A DNA stretch of 7,132 nucleotides from Candidatus Krumholzibacteriia bacterium (GTDB lineage Bacteria; Krumholzibacteriota; Krumholzibacteriia; LZORAL124-64-63): contig DAOWLV010000159.1 in assembly GCA_030643455.1 (NCBI GenBank), positions 1 to 7,132 of the forward strand, in the 5' to 3' direction. Below are positions 1-6,853 of this stretch, one piece after another. The stretch's first letter is position 1. Every line of letters begins with the position of its first letter. The notes under the pieces are model-generated. The model had not been told where the DNA came from, made no database searches, and saw only the letters and a program-made list of their open reading frames with translations. A program made the position numbers and the translations under genes.

Positions 1-974
1 GGAACGAACTCATCCTGGATCAGGCCTATTGGGCCTGGTCGGTTTCCCCGGAATCGAAACTCACCATCGGCAGGCACAACATCATCTGGGATCGGGGCTT
101 TCTGATGCTGGAAGGCCACCCCCTGGACGGCAGCCGCAGCATCTATCAGAACGCGATTCGCCTGCAGACACGCATGGCCGGTGGTGATCTGGACCTGGCG
201 GTGATCCACAATCCCAAGCGGGATCCCATCGTCCTGGCGGGGGACAGCGACCTTCCCCTGACCGATGCCGACGAAACCGCGGTGGCGATCCGGTTGACTC
301 ACGGTTCCGCGAAATGGTCCCTGATCTGGAAAAACGATGTGGATCCGGACCATGTTCTGCCTCATTTGCAGGTACTGACCCTCGGAGGCCGGACCGACCG
401 CAAATTGGGCGAGGCAGGAGAACTGATGGGGGAACTGGCCATCCAGTACCAGAAGGAACTGTCCAGCTCGTCGGACCAACCGGAAGGTTTCGCCCTGGCC
501 CTGCAGGCCCATTTCGCGGATGATCTGGGTGCGGCCTGGCGGGGCAAGGCCGGGTTCTTCTACTATTCCGGCACCGATGGTGATCTGCGCGCCTTCCGCA
601 CGCCCTGGGGCCGTTGGCCCAAGTGGAGCGAGTTGTACATATACACCCTGATCGGCGAGAGTACCCCCGGGCGGATCCACGTGGCGGCCTGGGAAAATAT
701 CGCCGCGCCCCATGCGACGGTGACCCGTCCCCTTGGTGATCTGTTCAAGGTGCGGTTCAGCGCCTATTACCTGCTCGCTCCCCAGACGGATTGGGCAGCC
801 CGGGGTACCATGACCCAGACCGAGTTGAAATTCGACATCCTGCCCGGCCTGGACGGTCACCTCTTGTGGGAGATGCTTGTGCCCGGCAGTTTCCACGACG
901 GCCGTGGGGGCCTCGAACCCATGACCTCGACCGTCCATTTCCTGCGTTGGCAGCTGGCCTACGCGCTTCCGTGA
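1..974 (+). CDS. Outer-membrane beta-barrel, alginate-export-like porin (3' part, start outside window)
   Basis: The reading frame is open from the left edge (codons begin at position 3), giving 323 visible residues. The first in-frame ATG, at 105, is internal: the sequence before it is already porin-like (LTIGRHNIIWDRG). Features seen: a GR-x(3)-WD-x-G segment followed by a G-x-x-x-DG-x-R-x-x-Y stretch, many short alternating polar/hydrophobic strands with aromatic residues, and near the end a [WE]-x-LVPGSF segment followed by a final strand (HFLRWQLAYAL). This order resembles the alginate_exp family of outer-membrane barrels, which form pores for anionic polysaccharides or other solutes. 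The resemblance is to the fold and motifs only, so the substrate is unknown. The chain ends in Leu-Pro rather than the usual terminal aromatic residue. The next gene starts 7 nt after the stop, and an inner-membrane symporter follows, which fits a nutrient-uptake unit. A generic porin of another family is the main alternative. Confidence 0.66.
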   Translation, partial: NELILDQAYWAWSVSPESKLTIGRHNIIWDRGFLMLEGHPLDGSRSIYQNAIRLQTRMAGGDLDLAVIHNPKRDPIVLAGDSDLPLTDADETAVAIRLTHGSAKWSLIWKNDVDPDHVLPHLQVLTLGGRTDRKLGEAGELMGELAIQYQKELSSSSDQPEGFALALQAHFADDLGAAWRGKAGFFYYSGTDGDLRAFRTPWGRWPKWSELYIYTLIGESTPGRIHVAAWENIAAPHATVTRPLGDLFKVRFSAYYLLAPQTDWAARGTMTQTELKFDILPGLDGHLLWEMLVPGSFHDGRGGLEPMTSTVHFLRWQLAYALP

Positions 975-981
975 GGTAAAA

Positions 982-1110
982 ATGGCTCCGTTTCATCTAC
1001 CCTGGCAAACCTTCGGCGCCTTCCTGGTTCTCGGTGGCACCATTATCCTGGCCCTGGTCTGGGCCCTGGTCGACCGGATGCGGGACAGGGACCGGGAGAG
1101 TGGGTCATGA
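982..1110 (+). CDS. 42-residue single-span membrane protein, putative small subunit of the SSS symporter
   Basis: This short frame starts at ATG 982, preceded by GAGG at 973-976 that overlaps the stop of the porin gene. It ends at TGA 1108-1110, inside the ATGA that also starts the symporter. The product begins MAPFHLPWQTFGAF, has one hydrophobic span at about residues 11-31 (rich in Leu, Val, Gly, Ala), and ends in a highly charged tail (DRMRDRDRES). The tail would lie in the cytoplasm under the positive-inside rule, though its charge is mixed. Small one-span partners encoded directly before secondary transporters are known, for example MetS with the NSS transporter MetP, the small subunit annotated with some SSS proteins, and YhdT with PanF. 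By position and shape this is most likely such an accessory protein, affecting assembly or activity of the symporter. The function is inferred from context; the open frame, ribosome binding site and 4-base overlap are seen directly. Confidence 0.78.
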   Translation: MAPFHLPWQTFGAFLVLGGTIILALVWALVDRMRDRDRESGS

Positions 1111-2567
1111 TCGTCTACATCATCGTTCTGGTGTTTTACCTGGGGCTTCTGGCGGCCATCGGCGTGGTCATGAGCGGGCGCAGCCGCAGCGTGGGAGATT
1201 TCGCCATCGGCGGACGGTCGGTGGGTCCCTGGGTGACCGCCCTCTCGTTCGTGGCGGCCTACTATTCGAGCGTGGTGATCATCGGCGGCGGGGCCTTCGG
1301 CTGGAAATTCGGCCTGGCCACCTTGTGGGTCGGGGCGGGCAACGTGCTGATCGGAACGACCCTGGCCTGGATCGTCCTGGGCCGCCGGATCCGCCGCTTC
1401 ACCGAAAACCTCGACGCCATGACCCTGCCGGGATTCTTTTTCGGCAGGTACGGCTCGGCCGAAGCGCGTATCTTCAGCGCGGCGGCGACGGGGTTGTTCC
1501 TGATCATCTACAACGTCAGTGTTCTCAAAGGGATGGCCAACACTTTCGAGGTGCTGATGGAGCTTCCCTACTGGAGCGGGGTCGTCATATCCGGCGTGGT
1601 GATCCTCTTCTACACAGCCGTCGGGGGATACCTGGCGGTTGTCTACACGAGTTTCGTGCAGGCCCTGGTGATGATCGCGGCGCTGGTCCTGCTGACGTTC
1701 ATGTCATTGCAGAAAGTGGGCGGGATGACCGCCCTGGTGGACCGGCTGAATTCCATTGATCCGGGCCTGGTCAACACGCCCGGGGTGTGGGGTTGGGCGG
1801 GACTGATCAGTTTCACGCTCATCGTCAGCCTGGGAACCTGGGGAATGCCCCAACTGCTGGTGCGTTTCTATTCCATCAGAAGCGACAAGATGCTTCGCCT
1901 GGGAACGGTGATCGTCACCATAGGCGCTTCGGTCGCGCTTCTGCCCTACCTGACCGGAGCGGTGGCGCGGGTGCTGGTGCCGGAACTGTCCAGCGCCGAC
2001 CAGGCGATCCCTGCTCTGACCAAGCTGGTGCTTAACGACTGGGGGGGAGCGCTGTTCCTGGCCGGAGTGGTGGCCGCGGGCATGAGCACTTTCGCCGGCG
2101 TGTTGATCATCATCTCCAGTTCGATGGTCAACGACGTTTGGATCCACGGTCTGGGCCGCACAATGTCTCCGGCGGCGGAGCTCAAGGCCACTCGCCTGAT
2201 GAGTCTGGCCGTGGGTGTGATCAGCCTTCTGATCGCGCTCAAGCCTCCGGCGCTCGTTCTTGTGCTTACGGCATTTTCCTGGGCCGTCATCGCCTCGACC
2301 AACCTGTGGCCCCTGCTGTTCGGCCTGTACTGGAAACGGACCAGCCCGAAAGCGGCCTTGTGGAGCATGATCGCGGGCGTATCGGTCGCCCTTCTGTGGC
2401 AGGCCTGGCCACGCATCGGGTGGCTGCCGGAATTGCCGGGGGCTTTGGCCGGGATTCACAGTTTCCTGGTGGGAACGGCGGTGGGACTGGTCGTGATCCT
2501 CATCGGGACCTTCGCCGGCAGAGCTGCGCCCCGGGATAACGTGGACCGGGCCTGGGGTTCGCGGTAG
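1107..2567 (+). CDS. Sodium:solute symporter, SSS family
   Basis: This 486-residue inner-membrane protein has about 13 hydrophobic spans, the normal size and topology for sodium/solute symporters (PutP, PanF, SGLT relatives) that use the Na+ gradient to import a solute. Family marks visible: an early DF-x-IGGRSVG segment (31-40) before TM2, ALSFVAAYYSS (45-55) in the unwound TM2 region, AVGGYLAVVYTSFVQ (171-185), a GMPQLLVRFYS motif (246-256), and AAGMSTFAG...SSS...ND (323-343). In the last motif Ser327 and Thr328 sit where PutP-type proteins have the Ser-Thr pair of the Na2 sodium site. The start has GGAG at 1095-1098, 8 nt upstream, and overlaps the stop of the 42-residue gene, so the two are probably made together. 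The substrate cannot be read from sequence. The following PLP enzyme makes an amino acid such as serine or threonine a reasonable guess, but this is inference. Confidence 0.93.
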   Translation: MIVYIIVLVFYLGLLAAIGVVMSGRSRSVGDFAIGGRSVGPWVTALSFVAAYYSSVVIIGGGAFGWKFGLATLWVGAGNVLIGTTLAWIVLGRRIRRFTENLDAMTLPGFFFGRYGSAEARIFSAAATGLFLIIYNVSVLKGMANTFEVLMELPYWSGVVISGVVILFYTAVGGYLAVVYTSFVQALVMIAALVLLTFMSLQKVGGMTALVDRLNSIDPGLVNTPGVWGWAGLISFTLIVSLGTWGMPQLLVRFYSIRSDKMLRLGTVIVTIGASVALLPYLTGAVARVLVPELSSADQAIPALTKLVLNDWGGALFLAGVVAAGMSTFAGVLIIISSSMVNDVWIHGLGRTMSPAAELKATRLMSLAVGVISLLIALKPPALVLVLTAFSWAVIASTNLWPLLFGLYWKRTSPKAALWSMIAGVSVALLWQAWPRIGWLPELPGALAGIHSFLVGTAVGLVVILIGTFAGRAAPRDNVDRAWGSR

Positions 2568-2611
2568 ACTGTGCCGACGGTTGTCACGCGAATTTTTTGT
2601 CGGGGATCAGC

Positions 2612-3586
2612 ATGGTTTCTATCCAGGACATCAGACAGGCCGCGACCCGGATCGCAGGAAGGGTGCACCGCACGCCGGTGCTGACCTGTGCCGCGATCGA
2701 TGGTCTGGCCGGAGCTTCCCTTTTCTTCAAGTGTGAAAACTTCCAGAAGGTGGGCGCCTTCAAGATGCGAGGCGCCACGAACGCCGTGCTGTCCCTGGAC
2801 GATGACGACGCGGCTCGGGGCGTGGCCACCCACTCATCGGGCAACCACGCCCAGGCCCTGGCTCTGGCTGCCAGGCTGCGCGGCATTCCTGCCTTCATCG
2901 TGATGCCTTCGAATGCCCCGGCTGTAAAACGGGTGGCAGTGGAGGGTTACGGGGCGGAAATCATCACCTGTGAGCCAACCCTGCAGGCCCGTGAGGAAAC
3001 CCTGAACGCGGTGGTGGAGCGGACCGGAGCGGTTTTTGTTCATCCCTACGACAACGAAGCCATCATCGCCGGGCAGGGGACCGCGGCGTTGGAACTGCTG
3101 GAAGAAGTCCCTGATCTGGACGTGGTCATGGCCCCGGTGGGAGGTGGCGGCCTGCTGTCCGGCACGGCCCTGGCCGTGAAAGCCCTGGCCCCCGAAGCCC
3201 GCGTCATCGCCGCCGAACCGACTGGCGCCGACGATGCCGCCCGCTCCCTGACCGCCGGTCACATCATTCCCTCGGTAGATCCCGACACGGTGGCCGACGG
3301 GCTGTTGACCAGCCTGGGTGAGCGGAATTTCCCCATCATCAAGGAAAATGTATCGGCGATCTGGACCGTCGGTGATCCGGAAATCATCACGGCCATGAGA
3401 TTGATCTGGGAGCGGATGAAAATCGTCATCGAACCCTCCGCAGCCGTCTGTCTGGCCGCCATCCTGGCCCGGCCCGGCGAAGTGGCGGGTCTGCGCATCG
3501 GGATCATCCTGTCAGGCGGCAACGTTGACCTGGACCGATTGCCCTGGCTTGATCCGAAACCCACCCGATCCGGGAGTAAACAATGA
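2612..3586 (+). CDS. PLP-dependent serine racemase / serine-threonine (or hydroxyaspartate) dehydratase family enzyme
   Basis: This 324-residue cytoplasmic fold-type II PLP enzyme is close in length and motifs to eukaryotic-type serine racemase and lacks the C-terminal ACT domain of biosynthetic threonine deaminase. Visible marks: FFKCENFQKVGAFKMRG with the PLP lysine at Lys51; THSSGNHAQAL with Ser76 at the place of the second catalytic base of serine racemase; the phosphate-binding loop PVGGGGLLSG (175-184); Glu202, Ala206 and Asp208 matching the divalent-cation site; and LSGGNVDL near the end. Members remove water and ammonia from L- or D-serine, threonine or 3-hydroxyaspartate, or racemise serine; which of these applies cannot be decided here. 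ATG 2612 is preferred over an in-frame TTG at 2597 because GGGGA (2602-2606) lies 5 nt before it and homologous sequence begins there. The gene follows the symporter after 44 nt, suggesting that the imported solute may be a hydroxy amino acid. Confidence 0.92.
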   Translation: MVSIQDIRQAATRIAGRVHRTPVLTCAAIDGLAGASLFFKCENFQKVGAFKMRGATNAVLSLDDDDAARGVATHSSGNHAQALALAARLRGIPAFIVMPSNAPAVKRVAVEGYGAEIITCEPTLQAREETLNAVVERTGAVFVHPYDNEAIIAGQGTAALELLEEVPDLDVVMAPVGGGGLLSGTALAVKALAPEARVIAAEPTGADDAARSLTAGHIIPSVDPDTVADGLLTSLGERNFPIIKENVSAIWTVGDPEIITAMRLIWERMKIVIEPSAAVCLAAILARPGEVAGLRIGIILSGGNVDLDRLPWLDPKPTRSGSKQ

Positions 3587-4113
3587 AACGAATTATCTTG
3601 GCCTTTGTCTGTTCCGCGTTCCTGCTGAGTGTCACCGAAGCGGCCGAAAAGGCCTCGTCGCCCTGTGACCAGCCGGAGGTGACCCAGTTCGATTTCTGGG
3701 TGGGGGAATGGTACGTCTTTTCCAATGACAAGCTGGTGGGTCGCAACGAAATACAACGGATCCAGGGGGGTTGCACCCTGATCGAGAAATACACTGCCGC
3801 AGGAGGCAAGTTCACGGGACGGAGTTTCAGTTACTTCGAACCGGAGGACGGCCGGTGGCATCAGGTCTGGGTGGACGACTCGGGCACGCGGATGCACCTG
3901 ACCGGGGGTTACGCGGACGGCAGGATGGAGATGTCCGGCGACCGGCTGAAAAAGGGCGAGACCGTCACTGACCGCATCTCGTGGACCGACAACCCCGACG
4001 GCACCGTGCGGCAACTGTGGGAACTCTCCGAAGACGGCGGGGACACCTGGCAGGTGCTGTTTGACGGCCAGTACCGGCCCGTCCATTCGGAAGCCTCCGG
4101 AGGGGGAAGATGA
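3583..4113 (+). CDS. Exported small protein, DUF1579-like (lipocalin-like beta fold), function unknown
   Basis: This 176-residue protein begins with a Sec-type signal peptide: Lys-Arg at 2-3, a hydrophobic stretch at about 4-17, and a likely cut after Ala20 (VTEA). The mature part is rich in Trp, Tyr and Gly and has a pattern I associate with DUF1579-type proteins: FDFWVGEWYV (36-45), GGCTLIEKY (62-70), GRWHQVWVDDSG (90-101), and RQLWELSEDGGDTW (143-156) close to the end. Such proteins are thought to form a small beta-barrel and have no firmly established role. Two cysteines in the mature part (Cys28 and Cys64) could form a disulfide in the periplasm. The ATG overlaps the stop of the PLP gene (ATGA), with GGGAG at 3572-3576 as ribosome binding site, so expression is tied to the operon. 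Family assignment is from recalled motifs, so moderate certainty; coding status is certain. Confidence 0.85.
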   Translation: MKRIILAFVCSAFLLSVTEAAEKASSPCDQPEVTQFDFWVGEWYVFSNDKLVGRNEIQRIQGGCTLIEKYTAAGGKFTGRSFSYFEPEDGRWHQVWVDDSGTRMHLTGGYADGRMEMSGDRLKKGETVTDRISWTDNPDGTVRQLWELSEDGGDTWQVLFDGQYRPVHSEASGGGR

Positions 4114-4535
4114 TCCATATCAAAACCATCAAGGTCCGGGGTTACCACTGCGATTTCTACGGCCACGTGAACAACGCCCGCTTTCTGGAGTTGCTGGAGG
4201 AAGCCCGCTGGTCCTATCTCGAGGACAGTCTGGACCTGGCCAGATGGAATGAACTGAACCTCGGCATCGTGGTGGCATCCCTGACCATCAACTACCGGCG
4301 ACCCGCCCCGGTGGACATCGTCCTGGAGATCCGTTCGACGGTGGGTGAAATGGGTGCCAAGACCGGGGTCATTCATCAGGAGGTCTTCAACCAGGGAACA
4401 GGCAAGCTGGTGGCCGACGCCGATATCACTTTTGCCGTGGTCGATACCAAGACCGGCAGGGCCGTACCCATGACAGGAGAGGTGCGGGCGGTGTTCGAAG
4501 CGCCACCACCAGGGGACCGGAGCGCCGGACTTTGA
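4110..4535 (+). CDS. Acyl-CoA thioesterase, hotdog fold (4-hydroxybenzoyl-CoA thioesterase type)
   Basis: This 141-residue protein has the usual length for the 4HBT/YbgC class of thioesterases, which hydrolyse acyl-CoA to free acid and CoA in the cytoplasm. Near the N-terminus is the class signature CDFYGHVNNARFLELLEEAR (14-33), with Asp15 at the catalytic aspartate position and the H-V-N-N turn leading into the long hotdog helix. It is followed by the paired strands SLTINYRRPAPVDIVLEIRS (57-76) and DADITFAVVDTKTGRAVP (102-119). The start at ATG 4110 overlaps the stop of the preceding gene and has a strong GGAGG (4099-4103) 6 nt upstream. Its acyl substrate is unknown. The neighbours do not include an obvious acyl-CoA pathway, so its place in the operon is unexplained; it may remove CoA from a product further along the pathway. 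Confidence 0.92.
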   Translation: MIHIKTIKVRGYHCDFYGHVNNARFLELLEEARWSYLEDSLDLARWNELNLGIVVASLTINYRRPAPVDIVLEIRSTVGEMGAKTGVIHQEVFNQGTGKLVADADITFAVVDTKTGRAVPMTGEVRAVFEAPPPGDRSAGL

Positions 4536-5788
4536 ATTCGGCGGGGTGGCGTCATAGGCTCCGCGCCGTCGGGCCGGGCATTCTCTTCGCCGGGGCGGCC
4601 ATTGGCGTGTCCCATCTCGTCCAGTCCACCCGCGCCGGAGCGGGTTACGGCTTCGATCTGCTGTGGGCGGTCATCCTGGTCCTGATCTTCAAGTACCCCT
4701 TCTTCCAGTACTCCCACCGCTACACCGTGGCCACCGGGGAAAGCCTGCTCCAGGGTTACCGGCGCCTTGGCGTCTGGGCACTGGCCCTGTTCATGGGTGT
4801 GGTCGTGGTCAGTTCCTTCATCACGATGGCCGCGGTCACCGTGGTCACGGCGGGCTTGGCCGGAGTGCTGCTGGGTGTGGACATGTCCCTGACGGTCCTG
4901 AGCCTGATCCTGCTGATGGTGATCATGGCCATGCTCGTGGTCGGACATTACCGGCTGCTGGACGGCGTCATGAAGATCATGGTGCTGGTGCTGGGCGTTC
5001 TGACCTTGACCGCCGTCGGCATCGCGGTGGCCCATGGTCCGGCGGGGGATCCGGACTTCGCCCATCCGGCCGTGTGGTCCGTCGGGGGCCTGACCTTCCT
5101 GCTGGCCCTGATGGGCTGGATGCCCGCCCCGCTCGACATCGGAGCCTGGTCTTCTTTGTGGATCCTGGAAAAACACAAGGACGACCCGACACCACCCACC
5201 ATGGCCCAGGCTCTGCTGGACTTCAATCTGGGGTATGCGGCCACCGTGGTGCTGGCCTTCGCCTTCATCAGTTTCGGCGCCCTGGTCATGTTCGGCACCG
5301 GTGTGGAATTTTCCTCGTCCGGCATCGCCTTTTCCGGCCAGCTGGTGGACATGTACACGAGCACCCTGGGAAGCTGGAGCCGGTGGATGATCGCCCTGGT
5401 GGCCTTCATCACGATGTTCTCCACCACGATCACGGTGCTGGACGGTTACTCCCGTACCCTGGCCGCGGGAACCGGTCTGCTGTTCCGTTCATCCGGAAAC
5501 CCGGATCGCCGGACGACATATTTTTTCATGGCCCTGCTGGTGGTCCTGGCGGTGGCGATCATCGGATTTTTCATGGGCGGCATGCGCACCCTGGTCGATG
5601 TGGCGACGGTGCTGGCCTTCTTGACCGCGCCCCTGGTGGCGGTGCTGAATTTCCGTGTCGTGCGGGCAGACAACATTCCTGCGGCCCATCGTCCGGGCAG
5701 GTTCCTGTCCCTGTTGAGCTGGGCCGGAATCGTTTTCCTGGCGGGTTTCGGTGTGGTCTGGATCTGGGTCAGATGGTTGTCCCATTAA
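4532..5788 (+). CDS. Divergent Nramp-related membrane transporter lacking the DPGN metal motif
   Basis: This 418-residue protein has about 11 hydrophobic spans, like the Nramp/SLC11 family of proton-coupled divalent metal importers. The first span aligns without gaps to E. coli MntH from its GP pair through the AGA-x-[FY]-G-[FY]-x-LLW segment (here 14-45). The metal-binding DPGN motif is replaced by Gly25-Val26-Ser27-His28. In the sixth span the canonical MPH is Met197-Pro198-Ala199, so only the Met and Pro remain. ATGES (67-71) after the second span and TTITVLDGYSRTL (298-310) in the eighth are also typical of Nramp relatives. The gene uses a TTG start at 4532 that overlaps the previous stop (TTGA), with GGAG at 4519-4522, 9 nt upstream. 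No later start keeps the conserved GP pair close behind a Met. Family membership is well supported, but manganese or iron transport should not be assumed. The stop lies 10 nt from the stop of the convergent gene. Confidence 0.88.
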   Translation: MNSAGWRHRLRAVGPGILFAGAAIGVSHLVQSTRAGAGYGFDLLWAVILVLIFKYPFFQYSHRYTVATGESLLQGYRRLGVWALALFMGVVVVSSFITMAAVTVVTAGLAGVLLGVDMSLTVLSLILLMVIMAMLVVGHYRLLDGVMKIMVLVLGVLTLTAVGIAVAHGPAGDPDFAHPAVWSVGGLTFLLALMGWMPAPLDIGAWSSLWILEKHKDDPTPPTMAQALLDFNLGYAATVVLAFAFISFGALVMFGTGVEFSSSGIAFSGQLVDMYTSTLGSWSRWMIALVAFITMFSTTITVLDGYSRTLAAGTGLLFRSSGNPDRRTTYFFMALLVVLAVAIIGFFMGGMRTLVDVATVLAFLTAPLVAVLNFRVVRADNIPAAHRPGRFLSLLSWAGIVFLAGFGVVWIWVRWLSH

Positions 5789-5798
5789 CCCCTGTCAA

Positions 5799-6770
5799 TC
5801 ACCCTTGCCCATGGGCCAACTGGTCGAAGGCCTCGCGCATACCCGCCTGCAGGGCCGCGACATCCTCGGCCGACCACTTGTCCTGGTCTTCCCGGATGAA
5901 GGACGTCTTGTCCACCCGGTTGTCGAACCGGCCCAGGGGCAGCAAATACGACTTGCCGTCCTTGTCCACCTGGACGGTGTCGGATTTGCCGGACTCCTCG
6001 AGCAGATACTCCATGTCGTCGCAACCGTAATCCCCGTACATGACCGCCAGCGGCACGCCGTGGTGCAGGATGCTGCCCGGATCGTCCGGGTCAGTGCGCG
6101 CGGCGTTTTTGCGCCGTGATTCCTCGGGTGTGACCCAGATGTAGAGGATGCTCGATTTCTCCAGGATGACGGGGCTCAACTGGCCCAGGCTGCCGGCGTA
6201 ACCGTAGGGGTGGGGGATGGGCATGGTCTGTCCGTCGGCGCAGCCCCGGGCGAATTCGATCACCACGGTCTTGCCCTCCATGCTGTCGGGAACCTCGGCG
6301 ATCTTGTCGTCCAGGAGCTTTCGTGCCTCGTCTTCTATGGGCACCGCGATTTCACGTCTCAGATCTTCCGGCAAGATGTTGATGACAGCCTCGCCGCCGG
6401 CTCGAATTCTGGCCGCGTCGATACGGTCGAACAACCACCGGGAAGCCGATTCGGGTGCGGGCCGATTGCGCGAGACAAGGTCTTCGTAATCCTCGTTGAT
6501 CAATTCGATCAGCGTCAGCCAGTCGACGGGATTGCGGAAGGGAATTGCGGACGAAAGGAAAAAGGCCCCTGGGTGTCCGCGTGAAGCCAGTTCATCGCTG
6601 ACCCGACGCATGATGTGCACGTAGGGGAAATCATCGAGCTGCACCGTATGTCCGATACCGAACTGCTCGTGGCATTGCTCCGGGCTGAGGCTGGCCAGGT
6701 AACGGCGGGCCTCGGATTTGCCGCTGGCCGGCAGGGCGAGCAACAGCAGGACATCGATATGCTTGGACAT
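5799..6770 (-). CDS. P-loop NTPase of unknown function (possible kinase-like protein)
   Basis: This 323-residue, apparently soluble protein is not one I recognise by name. After MSKHID comes a hydrophobic strand (7-13) and a Walker A-like loop LPASGKSE (13-20) with Lys18 and Ser19. The first Gly of the strict GxxxxGK[ST] form is Ala12, as in many small nucleotide-kinase-like proteins. QLDDFPYV (44-51) could supply acidic residues for substrate or Mg2+. KTVVIEFARG (167-176) is a hydrophobic strand ending in an acidic residue, resembling Walker B. IWVTPEESRRKNAAR (211-225) resembles the Arg-rich lid of P-loop kinases, and MYGDYGCDD (244-252) is a further distinctive stretch. The frame stays open upstream to 7091, but the start is set at 6770, where AAGGA (+ strand 6778-6782) lies 7 nt before ATG; the extension would run antisense through the blaI-type gene. 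A phosphotransferase or ATPase is likely; the substrate is unknown. Confidence 0.85.
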   Translation of the reverse strand: MSKHIDVLLLLALPASGKSEARRYLASLSPEQCHEQFGIGHTVQLDDFPYVHIMRRVSDELASRGHPGAFFLSSAIPFRNPVDWLTLIELINEDYEDLVSRNRPAPESASRWLFDRIDAARIRAGGEAVINILPEDLRREIAVPIEDEARKLLDDKIAEVPDSMEGKTVVIEFARGCADGQTMPIPHPYGYAGSLGQLSPVILEKSSILYIWVTPEESRRKNAARTDPDDPGSILHHGVPLAVMYGDYGCDDMEYLLEESGKSDTVQVDKDGKSYLLPLGRFDNRVDKTSFIREDQDKWSAEDVAALQAGMREAFDQLAHGQG

Positions 6771-6824
6771 GGGTCCATCCTTTCGGAGTTCAGGCGCATT
6801 GGGGAAACCTTTAAACGTGGGGTG

Positions 6825-6853
6825 ATTATTCGCCTTCGCACGGTCCGCGTCAA
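6825..6853 (-). promoter_or_regulatory. Sigma70-type promoter of the P-loop gene
   Basis: Read on the minus strand, TTGACG (6848-6853) and AATAAT (6825-6830) are separated by exactly 17 nt. Each box matches the sigma70 consensus at 5 of 6 positions. Transcription would begin around 6818, giving a leader of about 48 nt that ends in the AAGGA ribosome binding site. In a high-GC spacer, such a well-spaced pair is unlikely by chance, but no start site has been measured. Confidence 0.66.

Noticed and set aside
1704..2459. 251-codon minus-strand open frame opposite the symporter
   Set aside because: Composition dominated by Gln, His, Arg and Gly with no recognisable motif; the plus frame is a clear SSS protein.
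2597..2611. TTG 2597 as start of the PLP enzyme (five extra residues)
   Set aside because: No ribosome binding site lies before it, while ATG 2612 has GGGGA 5 nt upstream and fits the family N-terminus.
2568..2611. Possible promoter or attenuator in the 44-nt gap (TTGTCA at 2581; CCGAC 2574-2578 with GTCGG 2599-2603)
   Set aside because: No matching -10 box at suitable distance, and the inverted repeat has only 5 bp around a 20-nt loop with no T tract after it.
3259..4086. 275-codon minus-strand open frame opposite the PLP and DUF1579-like genes
   Set aside because: Covers two genes with convincing plus-strand motifs and shows no domain of its own.
4376..5176. 266-codon minus-strand open frame opposite the thioesterase and Nramp-like genes
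   Set aside because: Extremely His/Gln/Asp/Gly-rich shadow of hydrophobic codons on the other strand.
4663..6030. 455-codon plus-strand open frame overlapping the Nramp-like gene and the end of the P-loop gene
   Set aside because: Gly/Arg/His/Pro-rich composition typical of an off-frame shadow in high-GC DNA; it crosses two well-supported genes on opposite strands.
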